From the NCBI GenBank assembly GCA_964551315.1, contig CAZKCM010000001.1, positions 124,001-188,000 of the forward strand: DNA of 64,000 bases, read 5' to 3'. Below the pieces are notes generated by a model. The model was not told where the DNA came from. It made no database searches and worked only from the letters and a program-made list of their open reading frames with translations. The stretch's first letter is position 1, and each line of letters starts with the position of its first letter. Positions 16,633-25,424 of the stretch are shown in pieces. The position numbers and the translations under genes are program-made. Source of the stretch: Virgifigura sp964551315. GTDB lineage: Bacteria; Pseudomonadota; Alphaproteobacteria; Dongiales; Dongiaceae.

Positions 16633-16789
16633 CGGACTCGCCCTGAGCCGCGCGCTCGGAGCGCATCCGAAGGTCGGCCGGCGAGCGGCGGCCGCGCCAA
16701 GCGCCCTTGCGGAGGGCCATTCCGCCGACCATACAGATCATTAAGACTTCGAGAGCTGTAAGACGACCCTTTGCCGAAAGGTGACAGTC

Positions 16790-17491
16790 ATGGACTATCG
16801 CGATCGTCACGTCGTCGTCACCGGCGGAACCGGCGCCCTTGGCACCGCCGTCGTGGAAGCGTTGCTCGCGCGCGGCGCCATCTGCCATGTGCCCTATAGC
16901 GACGAGCAGAAGGCGCAGCGCTTTCCCCACCGCGATCATGAGCGCGTGAAGCTCATCGCCGGTTGCAATCTCGCCGACGAAGCGGGCGTCGCGCGGGCCT
17001 TCGACGGCATCGATGAGCTCTGGGCGTCGATCCACGTCGCCGGCGGGTTCGCCATGGGCCCGCTTGCCGAGACCGGCAAGGCGGGACTCATGGCGATGAT
17101 CGAGACAAACCTGGTCACCTGCCATCTCTGCTGCGGCGCCGCAATCCGCGCCATGACCCGACGGGGGACCGGCGGCCGCATCGTCAACGTGGCGGCACGG
17201 CATGCCCTGGAGCCGCGGATGGGCGCCGGCATGACGGCCTACACCGCGAGCAAGGCCGGGGTGGTCGCGCTCACCGAGGCGCTGGCGCAGGAGGTCGCGG
17301 ATCAGGGTATCCTGGTGAACGCGGTGGCGCCCTCGATCATGGACACGCCGCAGAACCGCCAGGCCATGCCGAAGGCCAACCACGACGCCTGGCCCAAGGT
17401 CGAGGAGGTGGCGGCGACGATCCTCTTCCTCGCTTCGCCCGAGAACCGGGTCACGCGCGGCGCGGTCGTGCCCGTCTACGGCCGGTCATAG
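16790..17491 (+). CDS. Short-chain dehydrogenase/reductase
   Basis: A 233-aa classical SDR with nucleotide-binding TGGTGALG near residue 11 and the catalytic Tyr-Lys in TAYTASKAGVV. The usual Ser precedes it in NVAARHAL only as a degenerate position, since the strand reads Ala-Ala-Arg, so the catalytic Ser appears replaced. The acidic residue that selects NAD is not obvious. ATG 16790 is favoured by the AAAGG site eight bases upstream; a GTG nine bases earlier is in frame. Substrate unknown. It ends about 80 nt from the convergent AsmA gene. Confidence 0.82.
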   Translation: MDYRDRHVVVTGGTGALGTAVVEALLARGAICHVPYSDEQKAQRFPHRDHERVKLIAGCNLADEAGVARAFDGIDELWASIHVAGGFAMGPLAETGKAGLMAMIETNLVTCHLCCGAAIRAMTRRGTGGRIVNVAARHALEPRMGAGMTAYTASKAGVVALTEALAQEVADQGILVNAVAPSIMDTPQNRQAMPKANHDAWPKVEEVAATILFLASPENRVTRGAVVPVYGRS

Positions 17492-17568
17492 CGAACGGCG
17501 CAGTTACAGGATCGGCCGCCGGTCCGCCCGCGGATACTCCCATCCGTTCGAACCGTGCCGGCGCCGTC

Positions 17569-19557
17569 TCATTGCCCGAACAGGCCACGGATCACATCCT
17601 TGGCGCTCGGCTTCGACTCGGACGAGCCGTCGCCGGAGGACTCCTTCCCCTTGACGAGCCCCTTCACCGCGTCCAGGGCCTTCTCCGGGTCCTTGGCGAT
17701 TTCGCGCGCCGCGCCCGACAGGTCCGGGGCGAAGGCCAGATTGTCCCACGGCCCCTTGACGGTGACCGGCACCGCAACACCGCCGGCGCCTTCGGCACCG
17801 CCCTGGCCTTCGAGCGACGCCACCAGCTTCGGCGTCAGGCGGTAATCCACCCGGCGCCGCGGCAGGTCCACCGTACCAGCGCCGTCGAGCCGGAGGAGCG
17901 GCGATCTCAGGAACAGGTCCCTGTTGGTGACGATCCCGTCGGCGATCGTGTAGGTGCCGGCGAGCTCCGCGAAATCTGTCTTCTGGGTCTTGCGGGCCTC
18001 GGGGTCGAGAAAGGCGGAGGAGACGTTCCGCACCATGGCCGCGAGGTTGATCCCGCGGATCGCGCCGTCCAGAAACTGCACGCGGCCGTTCCCGTCGAGG
18101 GCCGAGACCATCTCCTTCTGGCTGCGGCCGCGGGTCGCGGCTTCGACCGTCATGTTGGCGATGCCCTCGATGCGGTCGAACCCGGCGGCGTCGGCGAGGA
18201 ACGGCGCCGCCTGAAGCCCCGTGAGGGTGAACGCACTCTCAAGCGCAGGCAGACTCCCCGACGCGTCCAGGGTCACGCGGCCCTTGCCCGTTCCGTCGTA
18301 GAGCGCGAGCTCGACGAGGTCGAGCGCGAGCTTACCGCCCTTCAGGACGGCCTTGGCGCGGGTCTCGCCGAGCTTGATCTCCCGGACCGTGATCCCGCCG
18401 GCCCGGAAGGTGAGATCGGCATCGGCCGCCTTCAGCGCCGACAGGTCGATCGGCTCTTCGCTCCAGCCGCCGCCGGCCGGGGAGCCGGGCGCCGGCGGGG
18501 CCTCTTCGGCCGCTTCGGCCGGTGGCGGCAGGTACGGGTTGAGGTCGATGCGATCGACCTCGAGCGCGGCGACGACCGACGGCTTCGCGCCGCCGAGATC
18601 GAGGCGCAGGTCGCCGGTGCCGGTCATCTCGTCGAGCTTCAGGGTCGCGCCGGTGAAGGCGACCTTCGGTCCGCTCATCTCCAGGTCGCCGCGGATCGCG
18701 AGCGGGCCGAGTCCGGAGCCACCATCGGCGATGGGGGTTCCGGCCCAGGCGGCGAGATCGCGCACCGACGGCACGTCGAGATCGACCCGGCCCTTCAAGG
18801 ACAGCGGCGCGGCGTTCGTCACCGTCCCGTCGTAGGCGACCTTCACCGGGGCGGCCGCGATCTCGGCCTCGACCGCGCTGCTCCCCCCTTCGATCAGCGC
18901 CCGCGGCTCGGCGACGCTGGCCCGCAGCTCCACCGCCTCGCCGTTCCAGGCGAGCGCGCCCTTGGCCCGGAGCGCCTGGTCCAGGGAGGGCAGCGAAACC
19001 GTCATGTCGATGCCCTCGACCATCTGCGTCTCGCCGGTACGTTCGTCGAGATAGGTGAGCCGGCCGTTGACGAGGCGCACGTCGCCGAGGCTGAGCTCGC
19101 GCAGCATCGACGCCGGACCACCGCCTTCCGCGGGCTCCTGCGGTTCCGCCGGCCCCTGCCCCTCCGCATCGGCAAACTGCCAGTTGGGCCGCCCCTGCTC
19201 GTTCACCTCGAGGTTGATGACCGGATCGGTCAGCACGAAGGAGTCGAGGACCAGGTTGCCGGAGAGCAGCGGCAGCAACGCCAGGCGCATCTCGAGCTTC
19301 GACAGCTCCAGCATGTTCGGGTGCTTCGCGCCCGGCGGGTTGGAGAGGCTCACCGCGTTGGCCTCCAGCGCGAGCCGCGGCAGCACCGAAAGGCTGACGT
19401 CGCCGGCGATTTCGAACTTGCGGCCGGTCGCCGCCTCGACCCGCTGGGCGATCTGCGCCTTGTAGGTCTCCAGCGGGACGAGCATCGGCACCGCGACCGC
19501 CGCCACGACGAGCAGCGCCAGGACGACGCCAAGACCGATCAGTATTTTCTTCAGCAT
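17569..19557 (-). CDS. AsmA-family envelope protein
   Basis: A 662-aa protein with one N-terminal membrane anchor (residues 4-28), followed by a large periplasmic region. The AsmA N-terminal domain is marked by LETYKAQIAQRVEAATGRKFEIAGDV and LPLLSGNLVLDSFVLTDPVI; the C-terminal AsmA domain by NGRVQFLDGAIRGINLAAMVRNV and GIVTNRDLFLRSPLLRLDGAGTVDL. AsmA-like proteins form hydrophobic-groove bridges that are thought to move phospholipids to the outer membrane. A low-complexity Pro/Ala/Glu insert lies near residues 340-360. It is monocistronic and convergent with the SDR gene. Confidence 0.88.
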   Translation of the reverse strand: MLKKILIGLGVVLALLVVAAVAVPMLVPLETYKAQIAQRVEAATGRKFEIAGDVSLSVLPRLALEANAVSLSNPPGAKHPNMLELSKLEMRLALLPLLSGNLVLDSFVLTDPVINLEVNEQGRPNWQFADAEGQGPAEPQEPAEGGGPASMLRELSLGDVRLVNGRLTYLDERTGETQMVEGIDMTVSLPSLDQALRAKGALAWNGEAVELRASVAEPRALIEGGSSAVEAEIAAAPVKVAYDGTVTNAAPLSLKGRVDLDVPSVRDLAAWAGTPIADGGSGLGPLAIRGDLEMSGPKVAFTGATLKLDEMTGTGDLRLDLGGAKPSVVAALEVDRIDLNPYLPPPAEAAEEAPPAPGSPAGGGWSEEPIDLSALKAADADLTFRAGGITVREIKLGETRAKAVLKGGKLALDLVELALYDGTGKGRVTLDASGSLPALESAFTLTGLQAAPFLADAAGFDRIEGIANMTVEAATRGRSQKEMVSALDGNGRVQFLDGAIRGINLAAMVRNVSSAFLDPEARKTQKTDFAELAGTYTIADGIVTNRDLFLRSPLLRLDGAGTVDLPRRRVDYRLTPKLVASLEGQGGAEGAGGVAVPVTVKGPWDNLAFAPDLSGAAREIAKDPEKALDAVKGLVKGKESSGDGSSESKPSAKDVIRGLFGQ

Positions 19558-19845
19558 GGAAGGCCTCCCGAATGCGACCGCGGCGATCGGGACGACGCCG
19601 CCCGAATATCGACTATATAGCCCGTTCGGCCGCGGTGCCTACCGCAATGCGCGCCGATAAATGCTTATGTTTTCGTACAATTTCCCAACTTTTTCGGTTT
19701 GAGCGGCGCCGACGGGCGAACGAATCCACGGTGACGGCGGAGCCTTCGCTTCGCCCGCTCGGCCTCGCCCTTCGGCGATGCGATCGGGCCTTCGTGGCGG
19801 CGGTTGCCGAAAAATTAAGAGCCCCGGGCACATGAACACCCCCGC
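19558..19845. other. Divergent intergenic region
   Basis: About 290 bases between the AsmA gene and the gap-containing gene. The centre (19655-19700) is A/T-rich and should hold promoters for one or both genes. No dyad or repeat stands out. Confidence 0.4.
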
Positions 19846-20341
19846 ATGCAAATCTCCGAGAATACGGACTTCGGCCTGCGCGTTGCCGTCATGCGGCTGC
19901 AGCGGGACGAGAACGCCCCCGCCTTCACCCTGTACCCGATGATCCACCTCGGCGAGAGGCGGCTCTACGAAACGGTACGGGATGAATTTCGAAGCCACGA
20001 TCTGCTGATCTGCGAGGGCGCGTCCGGACGCGCGGTGCGCCGGCTGGCACAGGTCTACCTGCAAGCGGCACGGAATCGCCGGTCGGACCTGGTCCTGCAG
20101 AACAGCGTGCTGGGGATCCGCGATCTCGCGATCCCGTACCGCATCGCGGACCTGCCGGCCGAGGAACTCGATCGCCTGTGGGCCAAGGTCCCGTTCTGGG
20201 AGCGTTGGGCCATGGAACTCGGCGCGCTGGCCTACGGCCTGCTCTGGCGCTACTACGGCGGCTCCTTCGCCATGCGGAAGCTGACGCCCGTCGAAGACCG
20301 ACAGGAAGGCTTCTTCCGGGGTACGACGCCCTGCATGAGGT

Positions 20342-20396
20342 CCGGGACGCCGTCCTCGTGGCCGCGCTCGACAAGGCGGTCGCGGAAGGGCCACGG
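20342..20396 (+). repeat. 55-base direct repeat, left copy, abutting the assembly gap
   Basis: Identical base for base to 20497-20551, on the other side of the N run. Both copies encode the same residues of one gene (reading VRDAVLVAALDKAVAEG), so they are the overlapping ends of two contigs, not a biological repeat. Confidence 0.9.
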
Positions 20397-20496
20397 NNNN
20401 NNNNNNNNNNNNNNNNNNNNNNNNNNNNNNNNNNNNNNNNNNNNNNNNNNNNNNNNNNNNNNNNNNNNNNNNNNNNNNNNNNNNNNNNNNNNNNNN
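20397..20496. other. 100-N scaffold gap
   Basis: Exactly 100 N, the conventional placeholder for a gap of unknown size. Given the identical 55-base flanks, the true gap length is probably minus 55. Confidence 0.97.
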
Positions 20497-20551
20497 CCGG
20501 GACGCCGTCCTCGTGGCCGCGCTCGACAAGGCGGTCGCGGAAGGGCCACGG
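20497..20551 (+). repeat. 55-base direct repeat, right copy, abutting the assembly gap
   Basis: The second copy of the 55-base overlap described for 20342-20396. The coding frame runs on from it to the TGA at 20663. Confidence 0.9.
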
Positions 20552-20665
20552 CGCGTCGCCGTGCTCTATGGAGCATATCACATGCGCGCCGTCATCCGCT
20601 GCCTGATGGGAACGCACGGGTACCGAATCGCGAACGCTCGATGGCTGACCGTGGTGACTTACTGA

Positions 20666-21146
20666 TCAACGTCGCATAGATGTCGTAGGACGGTCGCGTC
20701 CCAGCGTTCCCCAACGGCGTCCAATTCGAACTCGATTCCGCCGACGCATCGCCACCGCGTTCCGCCACGATCATCATCAGGCCGCGCTTCGGCCGGGGCA
20801 TGATCAGCGGCTGCGCTTCGACCGGGTGGCGACCTCCGGCGTCAGGCGCTGCAGAGACGATCAGCGGCCCGAAGGCGCGCAGCGGGCCCGCCGCAGCGCG
20901 GGCAGCAGGCCGAGCAGGGGATAGCCCCGCGGGCCGGGGGCATCGACCGGCGACACATACGCGGCAGGAGTCGAGGGACGCCAAGTCATGGCCGGTCTGC
21001 CGAATCCGTTGCGACGGAGGCGCGGGAGTCCCGGGCCATCCGCCTCATCTGTGGAAATTGGCCAAGGCGACCACCTTCGCTTTTCGGCGAAGCAACCCGC
21101 GGCGTCTTCAGTTGGCCTTCGCGTCACCGCAGGCTCGAAGCGGCTG
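20666..21146. other. Stretch without a supported gene
   Basis: About 480 bases between the gap-containing gene and the winged-helix regulator (convergent side). Open frames exist on both strands but none has a Shine-Dalgarno, a recognisable motif or consistent codon bias. No hairpin with a T-run was seen. Confidence 0.4.
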
Positions 21147-22715
21147 TCATTCCGGTAGCCCTGCTCTTCGCAGGCCATCGGAGAAGAGGGCGAGGTCTTG
21201 CGGTCGGCGGATCGGGAGCCAATCCGTAAGGTTGGAGGTACGGAGGGCCGGATCGAGCCGGCGCAGGCGCTCCATCGCTTGCCGCGCTTCGTCGGCCCGT
21301 CCGGCAAGCGCATGACTGGCCGCGATGATGGCAACCACCATCAGAAAGCTCGGCAGATCCCGGGATGACGCTCCGGCCCAGGACGAGGCTTCGTCGAAGT
21401 GCCCCGCAAACAGATGCGCCACGGCCATTCCAGCCTGCATGCGGTACATTTCCGGGTCCAGCGGGCTGAGACGCATTGCGTGCGTGAAGTGCGCGATCGC
21501 GCCGTTCGAATCGCCGCTCCAAGCCCGGACGAACCCGCCGAGAAACCAGGCAGCCGCCAAATTGGGATTGAGCATCTTCGCCCGGTCGAGCAAGGCGACG
21601 CCGCCATCGAGATCGCCGGTGAGATGGGCGAGAGCATGGCCGCCGCGCGCGAGGGCGACCGCATCGTCCCTGCCCAACTCGACGGCACGGCGGGCCAATC
21701 GCACTCCCTCGGCGACCTCCGGCGCGTGGTCACTCATCCAGCCATTGACCTTGCGCCAGAAGTGACACCAGCCAGCCATGCCATAGGCCGACGCGAAAGC
21801 CGGATCGAATTCGATGGCCTTGTAGGACAGGCGCAGCGCCTCATCGACGGCCTCCCTCGTTCCGTGATGGAGGTTCGCCATGGCGCGAAGGTAGTAATCG
21901 TAGGCGTCGAGGCTTTCGGTCGGCTTCCGCTGCGCGCGCTCCATCTCCGCCCGCTCGATCCGGGGCGAAATCGCGCCCACGACATGTGCCGTCACCTGAT
22001 CCTGCAGCTCGAAGATGTCGTCGATCTTGCCGTCGAAGCGCTCCGACCAGATATTCGCGCCCGTGCCCGCGTCGATGAGCTGCCCCGTGATCCGCACGCG
22101 GTTCGCCGCCTTGCGCAAGCTGCCTTCGAGGACATAGCGCACACCCAGCTCCCGGCCCACCTGCTTCTCATCGACGGCCCGACCCTTGTAGGTGAAGCTC
22201 GAGTTCCGCGCGATGACGAACAGCCAGCTCATGCGCGACAACGCCGCGATGATGTCCTCCACCACACCGTCGACAAAGTAGTCTTGGGCCGGATCGCCGC
22301 TGAGATTGAAAAACGGCAACACGGCAATGGATGGCCGATCCGGAAGGACCAACGCCTGTGCGACCGGCGCATGGGGCCGCGCCGGATCCGGGCTTTCCGA
22401 AACATCGGATTCCCGCACTTCGCCCACGAACCGATAGCCTTTGCGCGCGATCGTGCGAACCAGGCGCTGTTCCTTGCCGGTGTCTCCGATCACCCTGCGC
22501 ACCGCATTGATATGGCTGGTCAGGGTGGATTCCGAGACGATCCGGCCGCCCCAGACCGTATCGATCAGGTCGTCCTTGGTCACCACGTGCTCGCGATTCC
22601 GCAGCAGGTACATCAGCAGATCGAAGACCTGCGGCCCGACCGCGATCGCATCGGATCCACGGATGAGTTCCCGCCGATCCGGATCGAGCACGTGATCGTC
22701 GAAGAAAAACTTCAC
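21147..22715 (-). CDS. Winged-helix transcriptional regulator with adenylate-cyclase-type/TPR C-terminus
   Basis: A 522-aa protein. Residues 1-95 are an OmpR/CadC-type DNA-binding winged helix (VFDLLMYLLRNREHVVTKDDLIDTVWGG, TLTSHINAVRRVIGD, TIARKGYRFVGEV). Residues 125-250 match the domain often annotated as adenylate-cyclase-associated (IAVLPFFNLSGDPAQDYFVDGVVEDI, VRYVLEGSLRKAANRVRITGQLID), and the rest is TPR repeats. No membrane segment is seen, unlike CadC, so it should act in the cytoplasm. The start is a GTG at 22715 with a GGAG site seven bases upstream. It is divergent from the oxidoreductase/cupin/SDR operon, which it probably regulates. Confidence 0.88.
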   Translation of the reverse strand: MKFFFDDHVLDPDRRELIRGSDAIAVGPQVFDLLMYLLRNREHVVTKDDLIDTVWGGRIVSESTLTSHINAVRRVIGDTGKEQRLVRTIARKGYRFVGEVRESDVSESPDPARPHAPVAQALVLPDRPSIAVLPFFNLSGDPAQDYFVDGVVEDIIAALSRMSWLFVIARNSSFTYKGRAVDEKQVGRELGVRYVLEGSLRKAANRVRITGQLIDAGTGANIWSERFDGKIDDIFELQDQVTAHVVGAISPRIERAEMERAQRKPTESLDAYDYYLRAMANLHHGTREAVDEALRLSYKAIEFDPAFASAYGMAGWCHFWRKVNGWMSDHAPEVAEGVRLARRAVELGRDDAVALARGGHALAHLTGDLDGGVALLDRAKMLNPNLAAAWFLGGFVRAWSGDSNGAIAHFTHAMRLSPLDPEMYRMQAGMAVAHLFAGHFDEASSWAGASSRDLPSFLMVVAIIAASHALAGRADEARQAMERLRRLDPALRTSNLTDWLPIRRPQDLALFSDGLRRAGLPE

Positions 22716-22944
22716 GAGGGTGCTCCATGACGCAGGCGAGCATCCATGCCGTCAGTCCGACAAGCTGTCGAAACTGGAGGGATTCCGTGTAGGCCGAGCT
22801 GACGACACAACCCTTCCGCAAGCGATACTACCGTGACCTCGGGCACTTTTGGACAAAAACCCAAGGCAAATTGGACGCCGCAACAAAGTCTCGCCGGGCG
22901 CCCTCGGTCATCCTCCATCCATCAACCCGGATGGAGGAGCAATC

Positions 22945-23700
22945 ATGAAGATCGTTGTCATCGGCGGAACCGGCCTCATCGGCGGCAAGGTCGTGACGAA
23001 CCTGCGTCAGAAGGGTCATGAGGTCGTCGCGGCGTCGCCCAACACGGGCGTCAACACCATCACCGGAGAAGGGCTCGCCGAAGCGCTTGCGGGCGCGCAG
23101 GTGGTTATTGACGTTGCGAATTCGCCTTCGTTCGAGGACGAAGCCGTCATGGCCTTCTTCACGACGTCGGGCCGCAATCTCCTTGCCGCGGAAGCCGACG
23201 CCGGTGTGCGGCATCACATCGCCTTGTCGGTCGTCGGGACTGACCGCCTGCCGCAAAGCGGTTATCTTCGTGCGAAGGTCGCCCAGGAAGACCTGATCAA
23301 GGCGTCCGGAATCCCCCACACGATCGTCCGCTCGACCCAGTTCTTCGAATTCCTCGGCGGTATCGCCCAGTCCTCGACCGACGGTCAAACCGTTCGCCTG
23401 TCGCCGGCCCACGTACAACCCGTGGCGTCCGACGACGTCGCCGCGCTGGTGGCCGAGGCGGCAACGATGGCACCGGCAAACGGCGTGATCGAACTCGCCG
23501 GGCCGGAACGCATCGGTCTCGACGATCTCGTTCGCCGCTATCTCGCGGCAAAGCACGACACCCGCGAAGTGGTCACCGATGTCCGCGCGCGGTACTTCGG
23601 CACCGAGCTGAACGACAAGTCCCTCACCCCCGGCGACAACCCGCACATCGGCACCACGTCGTTCGAAACGTGGCTCGGCCACGCCTTGGCGCAGAAATAG
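22945..23700 (+). CDS. NAD(P)-binding, NmrA/atypical SDR-type protein
   Basis: A 251-aa protein with an N-terminal GGTGLIGG dinucleotide-binding loop (residues 7-14) and the layout of NmrA-like or quinone-oxidoreductase-2-like atypical SDRs: HHIALSVVGTDRLPQSGYLRAKVAQEDLI, then IVRSTQFFEFLGG. It lacks the classical YxxxK. Substrate unknown; such proteins either reduce quinones or sense NADP state. ATG 22945 has a GGAGGAG Shine-Dalgarno six bases upstream. It is the first gene of a plus-strand operon with a cupin and an SDR. Confidence 0.85.
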   Translation: MKIVVIGGTGLIGGKVVTNLRQKGHEVVAASPNTGVNTITGEGLAEALAGAQVVIDVANSPSFEDEAVMAFFTTSGRNLLAAEADAGVRHHIALSVVGTDRLPQSGYLRAKVAQEDLIKASGIPHTIVRSTQFFEFLGGIAQSSTDGQTVRLSPAHVQPVASDDVAALVAEAATMAPANGVIELAGPERIGLDDLVRRYLAAKHDTREVVTDVRARYFGTELNDKSLTPGDNPHIGTTSFETWLGHALAQK

Positions 23701-23752
23701 GGTCGCCACGCGGCCTAAGCGTAAGCCGTCCTATCTACGAAGGAGAACCAAG

Positions 23753-24172
23753 ATGTTCACGCGCTTCGTCTGCGGGATCCTTTTCGCAACTTTCGCCTTG
23801 ACCACCGCTTCTGCCGACGACCCAGCCGCGACCAAGTCCAAGGTGACCGTGGTCTTCGACCATGTGCTGCCGAACGTGCCCGGCAAGAGCATGAAAGGCG
23901 TGCTTGTCGAATACCAGCCGGGCGGCTCAAATCCCGCGCATACCCATCCCGACTCCGCGTTCATTTACGCAACGGTCCTGGAGGGCGCAATTCGTAGCAA
24001 GGTCAACGACGGTCCGGAAAAGGTGTATCGCGCCGGCGAAAGCTGGGCCGAAGTACCTGGCGATCATCATGCCGTCAGCGCGAATGCCAGCGACACCGAA
24101 CCTGCCAAGCTGCTGGCCGTGTTCGTCGTCGACACCGACGAAACCAACCTCGTCATCGACGACGTGCAATAG
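23753..24172 (+). CDS. Exported cupin-domain protein
   Basis: A 139-aa protein with a signal peptide (cleavage near TASADD, about residue 21) and a single cupin barrel: GSNPAHTHPDSAFIYATVLEG (metal His residues) and GDHHAVSANAS (last metal His). It would bind a divalent metal in the periplasm. Function may be a small dioxygenase, isomerase or sensor. ATG 23753 has a GAAGGAG site eight bases upstream. It sits between the NmrA-like gene and an SDR in one operon. Confidence 0.85.
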   Translation: MFTRFVCGILFATFALTTASADDPAATKSKVTVVFDHVLPNVPGKSMKGVLVEYQPGGSNPAHTHPDSAFIYATVLEGAIRSKVNDGPEKVYRAGESWAEVPGDHHAVSANASDTEPAKLLAVFVVDTDETNLVIDDVQ

Positions 24173-24183
24173 GACCCGGTGCA

Positions 24184-24936
24184 ATGAAAGGATTAAAGGA
24201 CAAGGTCGTCATCGTCACCGGCGGTGCTTCAGGCATCGGTCGCGCCGCGGCGCTCAGCTTCGCGGAGCAAGGCGCCAAGGTCATCGTCACCGGACGCCGC
24301 GCCGACCCCCTGAGGGAGGCGATGAACGATCATCCGAACATCGCCGGATTCACGGCGGACGCCTCGGTGCCTGCCGACGCCGCGCGCACGATCAACGAGA
24401 CGCTTAATACCTGGGGACGGGTGGATATCCTGGTCAACAATGCCGGGGCCGGCGCAATTCTCCCGATGTCGGACGCAACGGCCGAGGAGATCGCCAGCAT
24501 CTTTGCCGTCAATGTGCTTGGCCCCAGCCTGCTGTCCGCGGCAGCGCTTCCCTACCTGGCGGCATCAAAGGGGTCCATCGTCAACGTCTCGAGCACTTTT
24601 GGCCAGAAGCCGACGCCGGGGCTGTCCCACTACGCCGCGAGCAAGGCCGCGCTGGACCATTTGACGCGGTGCTGGGCCCTGGAGCTTGCGCCGCAAGGCG
24701 TGCGCGTCAACGCGGTCGCGGCCGGTCCCACCGAGACCGGGGCGTTGACGGGAATGATGCGCCTCTCTCCGGAACAGGCCGAGGCGGTCAAGGAGCGGGA
24801 GCGGGAACGGGTCCCGCTCGGGCGCCGCGGTCATCCGGCGGAAGTAGCACGATGGATCGTATCGCTCGCCGATCCCGCCTCCGAATGGGTCACCGGGCAG
24901 GTGATCACCGTCGATGGCGGGCTGGGGATTTCATGA
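24184..24936 (+). CDS. Short-chain dehydrogenase/reductase (classical)
   Basis: A 250-aa classical SDR with all catalytic parts: TGGASGIGRAAA (cofactor loop, residues 12-23), NNAGAG, the Ser in IVNVSSTFG and the Tyr/Lys in SHYAASKAAL, and a C-terminal WVTGQVITVDGGLG. The Arg in VTGRRADP after the second strand suggests NADP preference. It starts 11 nt after the cupin gene. Its stop overlaps an ATG (ATGA at 24933-24936) that opens a decayed DinB-family gene, so the operon once had a fourth member. Confidence 0.9.
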   Translation: MKGLKDKVVIVTGGASGIGRAAALSFAEQGAKVIVTGRRADPLREAMNDHPNIAGFTADASVPADAARTINETLNTWGRVDILVNNAGAGAILPMSDATAEEIASIFAVNVLGPSLLSAAALPYLAASKGSIVNVSSTFGQKPTPGLSHYAASKAALDHLTRCWALELAPQGVRVNAVAAGPTETGALTGMMRLSPEQAEAVKERERERVPLGRRGHPAEVARWIVSLADPASEWVTGQVITVDGGLGIS

Positions 24937-25400
24937 CCCAATCCTGAGGGAGCAAGACGACGATTGCCCCTGGCAGCACACGCCTCCCGGCGAGATACCG
25001 CAGGTGGGCAGACCAAGACACTTTCGACGCGATCGCCGCGTTGCCGCCGGGAGAGGCGGAAAAGAAACGGCCAACGCACTTCAAGACGATGATCGGCGCG
25101 CTCAACCACGATCCCGTCCCTTAACTCGTGGATCTGATCCGGCAAGCGCATATCGAGGGACGCGACCACGGCTTTGAATCGCGCGACCTCGTGCTGCACG
25201 AAGGCCTTACCGAGCTGCGGAAGGCGCAGCAGGCGGTCAATCAGGGTACATCGACTGGAGCGACGGCCAGTCTGCCAATCGCTGGACGAGAGCGTGCGCT
25301 TCCGGTTCATCAGCGGCGAGCGGAGACAAGACGCGCGCCGGGCGATATGCCCGACGCGCTTGCAACGATCGCCCAAACAGGGCCCTTCGGGGGGCGTGAG
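24933..25400 (+). pseudogene. Decayed DinB/YfiT-family gene
   Basis: From ATG 24933, overlapping the SDR stop, one frame reads MTQS then TGA (24945-24947). It continues with RYRRWADQDTFDAIAALPPG and FKTMIGALNH, both typical of the start of DinB-family four-helix metalloproteins. It then hits TAA (25122-25124) and goes on with LVDLIRQAHIEGRDHGFE and LVLHEGLTELRKAQQAVNQ. A frame change near 25247 gives YIDWSDGQS; another near 25280 gives LDESVRFRFISGE; the usual C-terminal HATYHRG metal motif is missing. Two stops and several frameshifts in homologous order make this a clear relic. Family assignment rests on motif recall. Confidence 0.75.
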
Positions 25401-25424
25401 CCGATCCGGCCGAATCGCCTTTGG

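Larger units (their letters stand above)
19846..20665 (+). pseudogene. TraB/GumN-like protein gene, frameshifted and interrupted by an assembly gap
   Basis: Frame 1 reads from ATG 19846 (FTLYPMIHLGERRLYE, then LLICEGASGRAV), resembling the His/Glu-containing N-terminal motifs of TraB/PrgY/GumN-type proteins, up to FFRG near 20320. From there the protein continues in another frame (YDALHEVRDAVLVAALDKAVAEGPR). After the N gap that same frame goes on as RVAVLYGAYHMRAVIRCL to a TGA at 20663-20665. One missing G in the run at 20318-20321 would rejoin the frames. The gap is flanked by identical 55-base copies, so the underlying gene is probably intact at about 220-230 residues. The family assignment is tentative; the broken frame is most likely a consensus error next to a contig end. 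Confidence 0.7.

Noticed and set aside
20342..20551. A biological tandem duplication flanking the N run.
   Set aside because: Copies are identical to the base, abut the Ns exactly and encode the same protein segment, so a contig overlap is simpler.
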